64,000 nt of DNA, taken from positions 127,716 to 191,715 of the forward strand of contig MU277718.1 of NCBI GenBank assembly GCA_022385805.1, in the 5' to 3' direction. The translations under genes and the position numbers were made by a program. Positions 44,795-56,149 of the stretch are shown one piece after another. How positions within the stretch are numbered: the stretch's first letter is position 1; each line of letters starts with the position of its first letter. This stretch comes from Pilatotrama ljubarskyi (taxonomy: Eukaryota; Basidiomycota; Agaricomycetes; Polyporales; Polyporaceae). The notes under the pieces were generated by a model. That model searched no databases. It had not been told where the DNA came from and worked only from the letters and a program-made list of their open reading frames with translations.

Positions 44795-45737
44795 ATGTTC
44801 TCCGCTGCTCTCTTCTGCCAGGTGCTCCTCGCCACCGCGGCGTTTGCCATCCCCACCTCGCGCGAGCGCCTTGCGCAGCGTGTCGCTCGCCGTGCCGCGG
44901 GTGCTCACTTGTCGCACCCCAAGGCCCCCGGAAGCGACCGGGTGGTTGAGGTCGATGCTCTTGGAAACGTCACGCACCCCGAGTTCAGCAGCAACTGGGC
45001 CGGTGCTGTGCTCGTTGCCGGCAGCGTAAGTCGTGTTCTGGTAGTATCCTCACCGCACGGGGGAATGACGTAGCCCTACTCGACCCATGTAGAACACCTT
45101 CAAGTCGGTGACCGGCACTTTCACCGTCCCCACACCACGTGAGCCATCTGGCGCATCTGGGACCCACTCTGCCTCGGCCTGGGTCGGTATCGATGGCGAC
45201 ACCTGCGGCACCGCTATCCTCCAGACTGGCATCGACTTCACCATCTCCGGCGGCCGTGCCTCCTTCGATGGTATGCTCGTAGCCTAGCATCTTGTCCCAT
45301 CCCATCACTGACATTTCTCTGCGCGCCCTCTAGCCTGGTACGAATGGTTCCCCGACTTCGCGCACGACTTCTCCGGCATCAGCATCAGCCCCGGCAACTC
45401 GATCACCGTCACCGTCACCGCGTCGTCGCTCACGAGCGGCACCGCGACGATCATCAACCACTCGACCGGCCAGCAGGTCTCGCACTCGTTCTCCGGCCAG
45501 CCGTCGCTCTGCCAGGAGAACGCGGAGTGGATCGTCGAGGACTTCGAGGAGAACGGCGGCCTCGTCCCCCTCGCGAACTGGGGCACCGTCACCTTCACGG
45601 GCGTGTCCGCGGGCACCTCCAGCGGCACCGTCACCCCCGCCGGCGCCACCATCATCGACATGGAGCAGAACGGCCGCCAGCTGACGTCCGTCTCTGCGAG
45701 CTCGTCCTCCGTCACCGTCACCTACACTGGCCCGTGA
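44795..45737 (+). CDS. Secreted G1-family (eqolisin) glutamic peptidase
   Basis: Three exons (44795-45025, 45093-45270, 45334-45737) encode 270 residues. A signal peptide (MFSAALFCQVLLATAAFA) precedes a basic propeptide (RLAQRVARRAAGAH). The mature part starts near NWAGAVL and has the two catalytic blocks: SAWVGIDGDTCGTAILQTG with the active-site Gln, and NAEWIVEDFEENGGLVPL with the active-site Glu. Aspergilloglutamic and scytalidoglutamic peptidases share these and cleave proteins at acid pH. Length fits the family. The role is extracellular protein digestion in acid substrate such as wood or litter. The ATG is set by the signal peptide and TATA spacing. Confidence 0.93.
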
Positions 45738-46348
45738 ACGGGTGGCTCGGCTCCATCGGACATTCTGGACTTGTATGTAGGGACAGTAAGGATGGGGAGT
45801 GCAACTTCTAGGGTCTGCCGCACGCAGCTGTAGAACTGCGTGTATTCAAAGTAGTGTACTACTACGCTGCCATTTTTGACGTGGATTACGAATGGAACGA
45901 TATGATGACAACCTCCGATCCCGAGTCTAGGCCTCCGTCGGCTTATCGCTGAGTACTGAAGTCGGACTATATAATAACTTGTGCAACGCCATGACCATAC
46001 ATACGCATGGAGTGCACAGGAAATGTCGATCCGCTATCCAAGCAAAGTCCGGGCGAGCGAGGGCCGCGAGGTATAAGCCAGAGCGTTGCGATGGGCTAGC
46101 GTACTATATGTATTGGATGCACATGATGACAGCGACCAGATCCAAACGGGCTACAACAGCACGATCGCGTATGGGAGATACAGACAGCAACATCCGGGAC
46201 ACAAAAAAGGCATAGATGAGCAAAAGTCCGGATGATAACAAGGCGACGTGATTGACCAGCATGAAATCGAGTTCGAAGGTGTCACGCACGGGTGCCACCT
46301 GGATGCGCGCCGCGTGAGAGACGAGGAAGGTATCCGGGGTGCCCGACG
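45738..46348. other. Intergenic between convergent peptidase and kinase 2
   Basis: No gene seen. The stretch holds the two 3' untranslated regions. Confidence 0.5.
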
Positions 46349-48022
46349 TCATGGGTTGAGCCAGGCATGCTTCAATAACTCCCGACAAGTCGCGCGCCCA
46401 TCGGGATCCAATACGAAGGTGTGGTGTAAGAAGTCGGCGAAGAGCGCAGCATCCGGCACGTCTCGGTCACGAATGGCCTTGTCAAAGGGCGTTCTACGTT
46501 CTGGTGGGCGCTTCAATGACCCTATAGGCGGCGAGTGGCACAAGAGGTCAGCGATCGGCGGGGCCTCCGGTCAAAAGAGGGCGCGCACGAACCATCAGAG
46601 TTGAAGAACTCCTCACGGCGTTTGCCGCGGGCGATGAGTTCCGGAGGGTAATTACCAAGCATTTGAGTGTGCAGCGTCGGAACCGACTTCTCGTCTGTAT
46701 TGGCTCCGAACAAGGGTTTCCCCATGTACAGTTCATATAGCTGTGGAGTTGACGGAAACAAGTTATCCCATATAGCGCTGCACGCGGTACGACAGGAAGA
46801 ACATACCGTGCAACCCAAGGACCAGACGTCCGCAGGTTTGCCCCATCCTGCACCAATTGCGACCTCAGGTGCGCGCACAGGTGGAGTCTGTATCAAGTCG
46901 GTGAAATGGTGTGCGGTTCTGTCTGCCCAGCAAGCTAGACAAGAGACTCCGGATCAGTCACGCTGCACGACGTACATGTATGGTTTCGCACATACCGACA
47001 CCGACGTCACCGATCTTGACTTCGACCCCTGTCCATGTGTTGAAGGAGTACATATCATAGAAGTCGGGCAGAGGATATGGAATAGGTCGACTGTGGACGC
47101 GAGGGAGAGTTGTGCCATCCGGCCCAAGCTCGGCCGAAGTCTCCAATGTCGCTTCCAGCTTGGGAATGGTCATCGCGAGAAACGCTTCCGGGTCTCCGGG
47201 CGGCACCATCATGATGTTACCAGGCTTCAGGTCTGCCGTATGGGTCAGTATGGAGCGAGCGCGAGTATAGTCAAGCTGAGTGCACGACCTGTGTGGATGA
47301 TGTTGCACTCGTCGTGCAAATACTGCAGCCCTAGGACCACTTGGCGAGCCAGCAGTCGTACCAGATACGGTGGGCATACGCGACCTTTGAAGCGGAGAGA
47401 GAACGAACGAAGGTCTTGTAACAGCACCTCCATCGCGAGACAGAGGTGGCGTCCATGCGGACCTCGGTGGTAGAAGTGATCGCGGAGTTGGATGACATGC
47501 GGATAACCGGGGTGTCGCGGGGACTGGTCCCGTATGCGGCGCATGAACTCGAGCTCTTGGAGCTTATCCTGCGCGTCGGTAGCGACCCCTGTTAGAACAG
47601 CAATTGATTCGACTGCCGATGAGGGCCTCAACAAACGTACTCGTCATAACCTTGAGAGCAACATATGCAGGAGTCGAGCGGGAATCGCTTGTCGTCGAAA
47701 AACGGAGGTGAGAATCATAGATACTAGTAGAGACGCAACGGTAGGCTCACTTCAGTGCTTGCGCAATCCACACCGTGGAATATACTCCCCATCCCAGCTT
47801 GCGGACGATCTTATACCCTGAGCCGATAATATCCCCAATGGCTACAGGGAGGTATGCGTTTCGGGCGGGGTCGTAGTCTCTTACAGGCTCCTCCTCTGCT
47901 ACCCATGTCGGTGGCATAGGCGAAGTAGAGTAGCCTGCTGCCCTTCCGGCGGCTATAAGGCCACCCGGCCTGCAGGGAAAGGCTGGGGCTCCGAGCTTGA
48001 GCTTCTGGCGAACGGAATACAT
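46349..48022 (-). CDS. SRPK-like protein kinase 2, intact
   Basis: Seven exons (47751-48022, 47641-47687, 47289-47588, 46996-47232, 46807-46934, 46593-46740, 46349-46521) encode 434 residues. Motifs are GDIIGSGYKIVRKLGWGVYS, AYVALKVM, ELEFMRRI, ECNIIHTDLKPGN, KIGDVGVACW (DVG replaces DFG), IQTPPVRAPEVAIG, KPADVWSLGC and HAWLNP. The N-terminus (MYSVRQKLKLGAPAFPC, then RAAGYSTSP) is basic, lacks acids for about 40 residues and looks like a cleavable mitochondrial presequence. Exons 5-7 have the same lengths as in kinase 1 (128, 148, 173 nt), so the two are duplicates. The ATG at 48022 is used because the preceding in-frame codon is TTG. Classical SRPKs have a split kinase domain; here the spacer is short. 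Confidence 0.85.
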
Positions 48023-49142
48023 CAAGTCCGAACCGCTCCACAGATGTTGATTGTGCCCGAAGCAACACCTCTGCCTGTGCAGTTGTCGATTCTACGGTAA
48101 GCAACGATAAGCAGCGAAGGTCCGCACAATGAATGATGAGTACCATGTGAGGTCGTACGCAAAGCAGTCGAGTCGATTCTTTACTTACTAGAACTGTTGT
48201 GGTCTCGGCTGCCTGACGACAGCGGTATGCCGAATGCCTAATTGAAATCGACGAGCGAGACGGTAAACTCTATGCGCTGGGCCCTGTCAAGGTCAATTGG
48301 GCACGGATGGAGGGCTATACAACAACAGATGTTGAAGTCTCATCTCACGAGTAGGCGTAGCAGAGCATGTAGATGTATGGGCGTGCCAGTGGGGCCCTTA
48401 CGTTGTTCAACTTGCGGAGTGGTGCACAGGGAGTGCAGCAGCATGGTTCAAATAAGCGCCAGCTGCGGAGTACATGCATAAGTACTTGCTATCGACGTCT
48501 ATTGACCACTACAGTACTACGTCGATACTCCCTCACAATCATCGAGTAGCGGCTCCTTCCAGTCAGCAGAGGGCAACACAACGGCTTCGAACTTCCGACG
48601 TTGAATGCATCATCCCGGCGAATATATGCTCAGCTCGATTGACTATTATGAGTGGTCGTAGGTGATTGGTGGTTTACCACCAGTGGCAGATCTGCAAAGA
48701 TCACGCTGAGGTCAGCCTGAGGTACGTCGATCTGACCTCGCCCCTGTACTTTGCGGCTGAAACCCTTCTGGTGTTGAGAGTAAGATGAGACTCGGACCCC
48801 GAGCAAGTACATGCTCGAGGTTGAACCGCGGAGTGGCATCTCGAAGGTAGGCAGCCTCTCCGGAAATTAACTCACGAGATGCATCCGCACACGTGGAGTG
48901 GCACATCCGGTTGCGTCCTCCCCTGGCTATCCCAATGCGCCCGTTGTTTGCCATCGTACGTGACAGCGGTGGCACACGAGTGTGGCCTATAAAGGCCTAC
49001 TTGAGATGCGCTCGAGCGAACTCCCTTGCCACAGTCGCGCTCCTCGAACGGATCGCTCCGCTGCGCGTCCCCTCTCAGACCAACCCGAGCGATCTTGCCT
49101 TGCTGCAGTCTCGAACCGACTTCTTGTACCACCATCCTCTTC
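48023..49142. other. Divergent intergenic region between kinase 2 and F-box gene 2
   Basis: No gene recognised. It must hold both promoters. The F-box side has a TATA box at 48988-48995. Confidence 0.5.
48988..48995 (+). promoter_or_regulatory. TATA box of F-box gene 2
   Basis: TATAAAGG lies about 155 bases before the ATG at 49143. Confidence 0.5.
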
Positions 49143-50521
49143 ATGGCTTCTCCCGAGCAAGCAACCCCTCCTGTCCCTGGAGAAATCACCGATGCAATTA
49201 TCGATCACTTGCATGACAGCCGCGAGACCCTCCTTTCGTGCGCACTCGTCTGCAGTGCGTGGCTTCCGTCCAGTCGTCACCACCTCTTTGGGTTCCTCTC
49301 CTCGGGCCCTGAGAAGGCCGCTCTCACCGACCTCCTCGATTTTGTGACCTCCACACCCCACGTGGCTAGCCATGTTCGCCACTTCCTCCTATACGGATAC
49401 CAGGGCCTCAGCTTGAAAAACATCGTGACGCTCATCGACGCGCTTCCGAATGTCCGCATCGTGGAGCTCGACAAAGTCTTTCTTTCCTACCCCTTGCGCT
49501 ACGAACCGCCCCTCAGGGCTTCGGTCAAGGAGCTCTCGGCGCTCAGAATCGCAGCCAGCAACGTCACCGATCTCGACTTTAACAACCTATTCCGGCTCCT
49601 CGGCCTCTTCACCGTCATGCGTACCCTGCGCCTGGAGCAAAGCTCGTCTCGTCACTTCTTCGCCCATCCCGACTTCGAAATAGCCAAAGTTGATACTCCC
49701 CAGTCGCTGCAAGTAGCGGCGCTCTCCGTGGCATTCATGCCTCCCTCTCTGATCGTTCAGCTGGTCTGTCCCTCCCGCATGGCTCACTGGGAGACTCTGC
49801 GGAGCTTGGAGATCGACCAGTGCATCGAGCAGTGGACCCAGGTCGCTCACATCGGCCATCTGCTGTCGGAAATTGGGCCAAGACTGCGCACCCTGGCGCT
49901 GAAGCCATCTTATCGACTGCAGATGCGCCAAGACTATCCGGGTGGGTTGCCGGGCGCTCTGGTGAACCAACCGGCTCCGGCCCACATCGGTGAGTCAATC
50001 GTGTGTACGTCCATGCATCCTGTTGTACTCATTGTCACCCCGCAGGGGGAGTCGAAGACACCAGATCGCGCTGGGAGCCTCTCAATCTCTCCAAGTGCAC
50101 GAATCTCGACGTCTTCACGTTGGACCTCTCTTACGGGGACCAGTCGCCCATGTTCGATGTCCACGTCCTATTCAAAATGAACGTCGACATCCTATCTCTC
50201 CTCCCCAAGGGTGTCCATTGTGTCAAGGCTCGCATCGTGCCCATTTCGCCTTTCCAGGGCACCGGCATACACCCGAACGACCCGGGAGCTACCCTGGGTG
50301 GCCCTCTTCACTCTTTGAACTGGCCCGTCCTCGATGAGACGCTGAGCGACGTGAAGTTCGAGCATTCCCGCATAGTGCTGGACATGACGGAGATGAAGCC
50401 GCAATACACAGAGCAGCAGTTCCACGCGATTACGGCTTTTCTGACGGGCAGTCTGCATCGCGTTCGCCGCCGCCGCCGCCTGGAGTTCGAGGTGCGCCCG
50501 AGAACGTGGTGGGGTGAGTAA
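49143..50521 (+). CDS. F-box-like protein 2
   Basis: Two exons (49143-49989, 50046-50521) encode 440 residues. After a short leader the sequence VPGEITDAIIDHLHDSRETL with LLSCALVCSAWLPSSRHHLF gives an F-box-like motif (residues about 10-50). The rest is a degenerate leucine-rich region (NIVTLIDALPNVRIVEL, FTVMRTLRLEQSS) of the kind expanded in Agaricomycetes. It should act as an SCF substrate adaptor. A frame with upstream codons exists from 49026, but the ATG at 49143 starts next to the F-box and follows the TATA box at a normal distance. The C-terminus has an Arg run (RVRRRRRLEFEV). It shares little sequence with the F-box gene at 7.1 kb. Confidence 0.8.
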
Positions 50522-51174
50522 CCTCATGAACGTTTTGTCACTTCGGTGGTTCATCTGATGCGCGATTTGCCAGACTGATCGTCACTGAGCCTGCGAGGAG
50601 CTTGGGGTAGATTCTGATGGGTTCGAGCTTTGCGGCATGTTACGATGATGTCCCGTGTCAAGTCTGTTATGGTGACGATAGAGATGTTTGAGAGGACGGT
50701 TCGGCTTTTGTGTCTTGTGTAGTTGATTCAAGAGGGCATCATGGGCTAAGTACTCGCACTGTATGCGGCTTTGATGCTGAAACGCTCACCCGGGGGCTAC
50801 GAGCATAGAGGGGTTGCAACATGATGTACAGCTTGTGGCGTTCCGCGATTCGCTCTTCGACCACCACTTGCTATTGTGAGATACGAAATCCAGAACCTCT
50901 CGACGCCATTTCACCCTGCTCTCTATCTGCGTGGATACCCGCATGCAACATAGATCGCAACACCTCGACTCGTCATAAGCTATACCTCACGACATAAGTA
51001 TAGGCTCGACTTGACCGTCCTGCCCAGAAGCAGGCTATCCTGATATTGTTCAGTCGCGTGTCCTCTGAAGCGCCAAGAAGCGGAAGGGCATAACGTGCTT
51101 CGCAGCGAGGTACTGCGGCAAGCCACGAGTCATCTGCTGCAGCACCGTGCCACCCATAATCCATCTGAACCCGT
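50522..51174. other. Intergenic, no gene seen
   Basis: Contains the 3' end of F-box gene 2 and the promoter of the PARP-E2 gene. No TATA element or other motif stands out. Confidence 0.5.
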
Positions 51175-54100
51175 ATGCCACCCAAACGTGCACTCGAAGA
51201 TATCGACGCTGTACATCCAAACAAGATGACATCCCACATCACACCTACCAGGGGACGCAAGCGGTTCCAGTTTGACTTGCAGAATGCCGTCCAATCCGCC
51301 ATTCAAGGTGTAGAAGTCCAAGGCTTCCGATTGTCCGGCAAGTTAGGAGGCACGTAGATCTAGCAGAGCACTTATTGGAGCATCTGGAACAGACGTGTCT
51401 CTTGGAGACGAAGACGGGTCCTTCAATTGCCTGATCACTCAGTGCAACGGTGGCCTAGAAATTGCGCTACCCATGCTCGTTTCTGGTGGGCTTGATTCAT
51501 GTTCTACTACCCTTGCTCGGCCGTCCACTTATTCACTTTTGCCAGATGCTTCTGAGTACCCGTCGGATCACACATTCTTCTGTTCTTCGCAGGATGAGCT
51601 CTCGCCGGAGGTCACATCCGTCATAGACGCCATCTACGAGGATGGCTCCTTGACCATTCAGGCCTTGCTGCTGCGGCTGCTTGAGCGAATCGCCAAGCGT
51701 GTAGGCATGCTGGATCGCGGGAAGAGCATGCAGATTGAGAGCCATAGTGATGACGAGGATCTAGAAGATGATATGGAAGACGTTGGGGAGCCCTACGAAA
51801 TGGATTACAACACGGACGGCGAGGAGCTCTTCGGCGACGGAAACACCAGCCAACCCATAGACCTATCGATCCTGCAGAGGTTGGCGTCCCGCATGCGTTT
51901 GTGGTTTCGGTATGCTCACTACTTTGTAGAGAGTTCAACGAGATCGTTGCCCATGGCTATCAGCCCGGATACATCCGCTTCAGCATTGACGACTTCGCTC
52001 TATCGGTCTCATTGCCGGCGAAGTCGTTGGCTGATACCATCTCGCCACGCGCTCTGATGGCATGGGACAAACATTTGCTATCGGGGCCCCATCATCTTAC
52101 TTTGCTAATCTCCGGGATGAGAGGTGTCTACCCGGTAGTCCAACTGGACGGCACGCCCACGCAGGCCGCGGTCATCCGAGGCGCTGTACCCCACTTCCGC
52201 ATAGGCCTGACTAACAGCTACAAGCCGTCACAGGAAGACGCTGCGGAGCTCCTGCGCAGGTTTGGCTTGCAAGAGGAGTACCATGCGGACCCCGACCATG
52301 CCAGCGAGCAGGAAGAGGAGATCCAGGGGCAACAAGGAAACCTCCGCGAAGATTTTGAGGATCTTCCACTACACGATTTTGAGCTTGAAATGCTGGATGC
52401 AGAGCGGCCAGCAACTGAGCAAGTGGCTTCGGGTTTCCGACCTTTCAGCCTCAGTTCGTCCCTTGAGAGTTTGCTGAACGGTCATTTCCTGTCCATTCTC
52501 CAGCTGCGGATCCGATACGGCTTAGGGTGGGGCGGCGCAGAGGTGCTGCGTTCTGTGATCGAGACGACCCAGCGAGAGGCCACGGACGTATTGCGCGAGA
52601 GGGAAGAGGTTTGTCTTTTGATATCTACCGTGCCAGTGTTGCTGCTCATCCACTGTTCCTTACAGGATATTCGTGCGGCAGACGACGCCGATGCAGAGCT
52701 GTCCGAAAGTTATAGATTGCCTGTCGATTGTCTCGAGGAACGTAGTCCGCAGGACGCGGTCAACCTTCCGCTGGTCGCGTTCTCCTATCTCTTGCGACGA
52801 CTCACGGTAGGCGTCCACGTTTGTTTACAAGCGACGAAGTTGACATGCGAATTTCTTTATCAGCTATGCCCCCGCTATTGTCTAGTTTGTCACCAACAAC
52901 TCAAGGACGATCTCGATGCTCTTAAACCGTACGTTTGCAGCTCTCCGCTGTGCGCATATCAGTATTACAGCTTGAATCGAGGGCCTTCGCTCGAGGTAAG
53001 CGTTCTCATTTTATCAACACGTCTCTCGCCTGACAGTGTCCAGTACGAAATATGCTCCAATCCGACCGTGGTGGACCTTCTGGTGTCTCTTGCCTACATT
53101 GCTTCTGCAGAAGGCGGATTGGACGCGCCTCTACCCATAGGTATGGGCCTGCGTGTGAAACTCCAATCGGTTGAGAGCGACGGTCCGGATGGCCTGCACG
53201 ACTTCGACAAGCTCGACATCACGAATGTACGTCATTACGCCTCTTCTTTCCACTTGCATTGACATGACGCGTAGATGCGCCTTGCGATCCGCGAACTCAT
53301 CGACGTATTGCCTCCGGTAAGCATATCCCCAATGCATGCATCATTGTACGGCATCCGATGGCATGATATCGACAGGTTCTGGAGATGAAGAGACACCTGG
53401 AGCAGCCGCGCAAGCCAGGACGCGCAAAGCCGCGCTTACAGGACATCAATAGAGCCATCCCCGAGGCCGCGTGGCTCGTCTTACGGTGGTGTGTGGCCTC
53501 ATGTACTGCGCACTTGGAAGAGCTGCAGTCAGAAGACGAGAAGGTGAAGAATATGGGTATGTCAGAGCTCAAGTGCGGTCTGGCTTTTGGTCATGTTATC
53601 CGCCCAGACCCAACGTGGCGTCAATTCCGCTTCAGTGCCGGCGCACCCGACGCAGAAGCGAAGTTCCGCAAAGCATTACAAAAGGCGAAGCAGGAGAATA
53701 GCAGAGCTCGCGAGTATCCCGCTCTATACGTGCGAACATTCCTATACTGTTGTTTCGCCGTCGCTGGACTCATGTCTACCTACCTGCAGGCCTTCCACGG
53801 GTCCCCTGCGAGGAATTGGCATTCGGTGAGTATATGCATGATCGCTGCGCAGACGGGCCTGAGATTTGCTCTCGCAGATCATCCGCCATGGCTTGTGGTT
53901 CAAGACGATCACGCATGGGAGGGCGTTTGGTCATGGTGCGTCCAGCACGTTCTGCCAGTATGGGCGTCTAACGTCGGTTACTAGGCGTGTACTTTGCCAA
54001 AGATGGTTCTGTGTCGCTCAGTGCCTATTCGGCTGCAGCTTCGTCATGTTGGCGAAGCAGCGCGACCAGAGCAACAGCTTGTGTGGCACTTGCAGAAATC

Positions 54101-55667
54101 GTCAACCTTCCGCAGAAGTTTGTGAGCACGTCACCGTACTTCGTAGTAGACAAGACGGAATGGATCCTCTGGTGAGCGGATTGGAGCCATGATATCCAGT
54201 CTACCAGCCGCCTATGCTGAGGTCTCCATCATGGACAGCCGCTATCTCATGGTCAGAGGACCATTGGACCACGTCTCGGTCCCGACGGCGCAGCCTAGTA
54301 TCAACTGGCCGACGACGACGGCGCCGCCTGCCAGTTGGCCCCCGCGTACGCAGCTCACCACAATACCTGCAGGCATCGCTGCCCAGGAAGACGGCATAGC
54401 CGAGGAGGAGCAGATACTCTATGTGGCCCTCGATCCCAGCCACCCACTGACCCTCTCCCAGGCTCTCATCAGGATCCCAGAACCCAGCTACGCTCTCGAG
54501 AAACTGCTTGCCGCCCGTCGAGAGGAGTTTATTCCCATAGATTATGATGAGGACGATCTTGCCATCTTCTCCGGCAACGTGGGCCGAGATGTAGGTCAGA
54601 AGGGCGAGGAGCCCGCCGATCGCACCGCTATCGACGACTGGGTGCACAATCGCGAGTGGGTGGACGAATGCATGGGGCACGTCATGCCGCCACCGGTGGA
54701 TTCCTCCCCTATGGCGTCCAGCGCTCTGCAAAAGGAGCTCCGGGCCATGCTCAGGGAACAGAGCGCTGCAAAGAGCTTGCGGGACCTCGGGTGGTACCTG
54801 CCCGAGGAGCTCATCGGGGACAACCTATACCAGTGGATCGTAGAGTTGCACTCTTTCGAGAGTGCTTTGCCTATTGCACGCGACATGGAGACACAGTAAG
54901 CCGTGTTCACTCATCTCGGTCGCCGCCAGCTGACGCTTGCATTAGCGGAGTGAACTCGTTGGTCATCGAGATTCGCTTCCCGCCCACTTTCCCGCATTCT
55001 CCGCCATTCCTCCGCATCATAAAGCCTCGGTTCCTCCCGTTCATTCAGGTGCGATTCGCCGTCCAAACAAGTTCTTTTCCTGGGTGTATAACTGACGTTG
55101 CTGCGTTATAGGGCGGAGGCGGGCATATCACAGGCGGTACGTCTGCAATAAGTCTTCGCTGGATGGCTGGTCCCAACGCATTGCATAGGCGGTTCTATGT
55201 GCATGGACCTGTTGACAGCTGATGGTATGTCACCGTATCACCTCGCTTGGCACTGCGTCGCCCGCTCACGAGAACCTCTGTCCTGGCTGGCAGGGTGGCT
55301 TCCCAGTTACAGGTCAGAGCTATGCTTACGCTTGGGTGGGATTCATCGGCAATGCTGACCTGTGATGCTAGTATTTCTGCCGTCCTCCTACAAATAAAGC
55401 TTGCAATCTCGAGTTTAGAGCCAAGACCAGCGCGGTTGGCCCATAACTGGTCTATGTGAGGGACTATCCATCCCTTGCGAGCGCAGTACGACTGACAATA
55501 CATCCTGGATCCAGCGCGTACGGCATGCACGAGGCTCTTGAAGGATACAAGCGGGCGGCCAACACGCATGGTTGGAAGGTATATCGCCTTACTATGTGGG
55601 ATCCGGAGTTGCTGAGCTCAATGCTCGTTTCCAGATACCGCAGGGTCTTGACAAGTTAACGCGCTAG
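51175..55667 (+). CDS. PARP catalytic domain-UBE2Q-like E2 fusion protein
   Basis: Twenty-one exons join in frame to 1123 residues: 51175-51337, 51393-51485, 51546-51879, 51930-52608, 52666-52806, 52864-52995, 53044-53226, 53275-53316, 53376-53556, 53608-53729, 53790-53825, 53878-53935, 53985-54171, 54239-54895, 54946-55048, 55112-55136, 55189-55224, 55294-55312, 55372-55455, 55515-55578, 55635-55667. Near residue 472 is a CPRYCLVCH...KPYVCSSPLC metal-binding motif as in PARP6/8-type proteins. The ADP-ribosyltransferase core follows: AFHGSPARNWHS (His 693), GHGVYFAKDGSVSLSAYS (Tyr 724) and EWILCRYLMV, where PARP1 has its catalytic Glu but this has none. The C-terminal 350 residues are a UBC fold with PPTFPHSPPFLRIIKPRF and HITGGGSMCMDLLTADGWLP (active Cys about 1050), as in UBE2Q. 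Such fusions are known in fungi; mono-ADP-ribosylation coupled to ubiquitin transfer is inference. The first intron uses a GC donor. Confidence 0.9.
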
Positions 55668-56149
55668 ACTCGGCGACCGAGAGGCTATGCTGGATGTACT
55701 ACTCCATGTTTTGTGATGCGTATTCGACTAAGAGACACGACGCTTCTTCATAGACGTATAACGGCGCATGTCATTGCGACCATTACTAGTGGCGCTGGCC
55801 CTGCTAGAGCCCTGCCAGCCACAATTGAACTGGCGGGCACCCGTATATTTGTCCAGCAGACTGGGAGTGCTGTATATGTTGCCTCCTCGGTACGCTCGGG
55901 AGAACTGTGACAGTCTGTGAGCACAGTAATTCACGCGTTATGTTGCGAAACATGTGCGACGGAAGTTGCCTTTCTAGGCTGGTTGACGACCGGCGCTTGA
56001 TGGTTCGGGGGACTAGACGCCGGTCCGCCGCTCTTGTTCGTCGCCGCCATCATCGTCGTTCTCGTCACCCTCTTCGTCGTCCTCGCCGTCGAGCCCTCCT
56101 TCCTTCTCTTTCCCTTCCTCTCCTTCTCACCCACGTTCCTTTACGAGCC
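55668..56149. other. Intergenic, leader of the membrane-protein gene
   Basis: No separate gene is supported. The last 130 bases are C/T-rich (CTTCCTTCTCTTTCCCTTCC), as in fungal leaders. An in-frame ATG at about 55999 could extend the next protein upstream with an Arg-rich segment and a short hydrophobic run (LLPSLSLPLLLTHVP). Confidence 0.4.
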
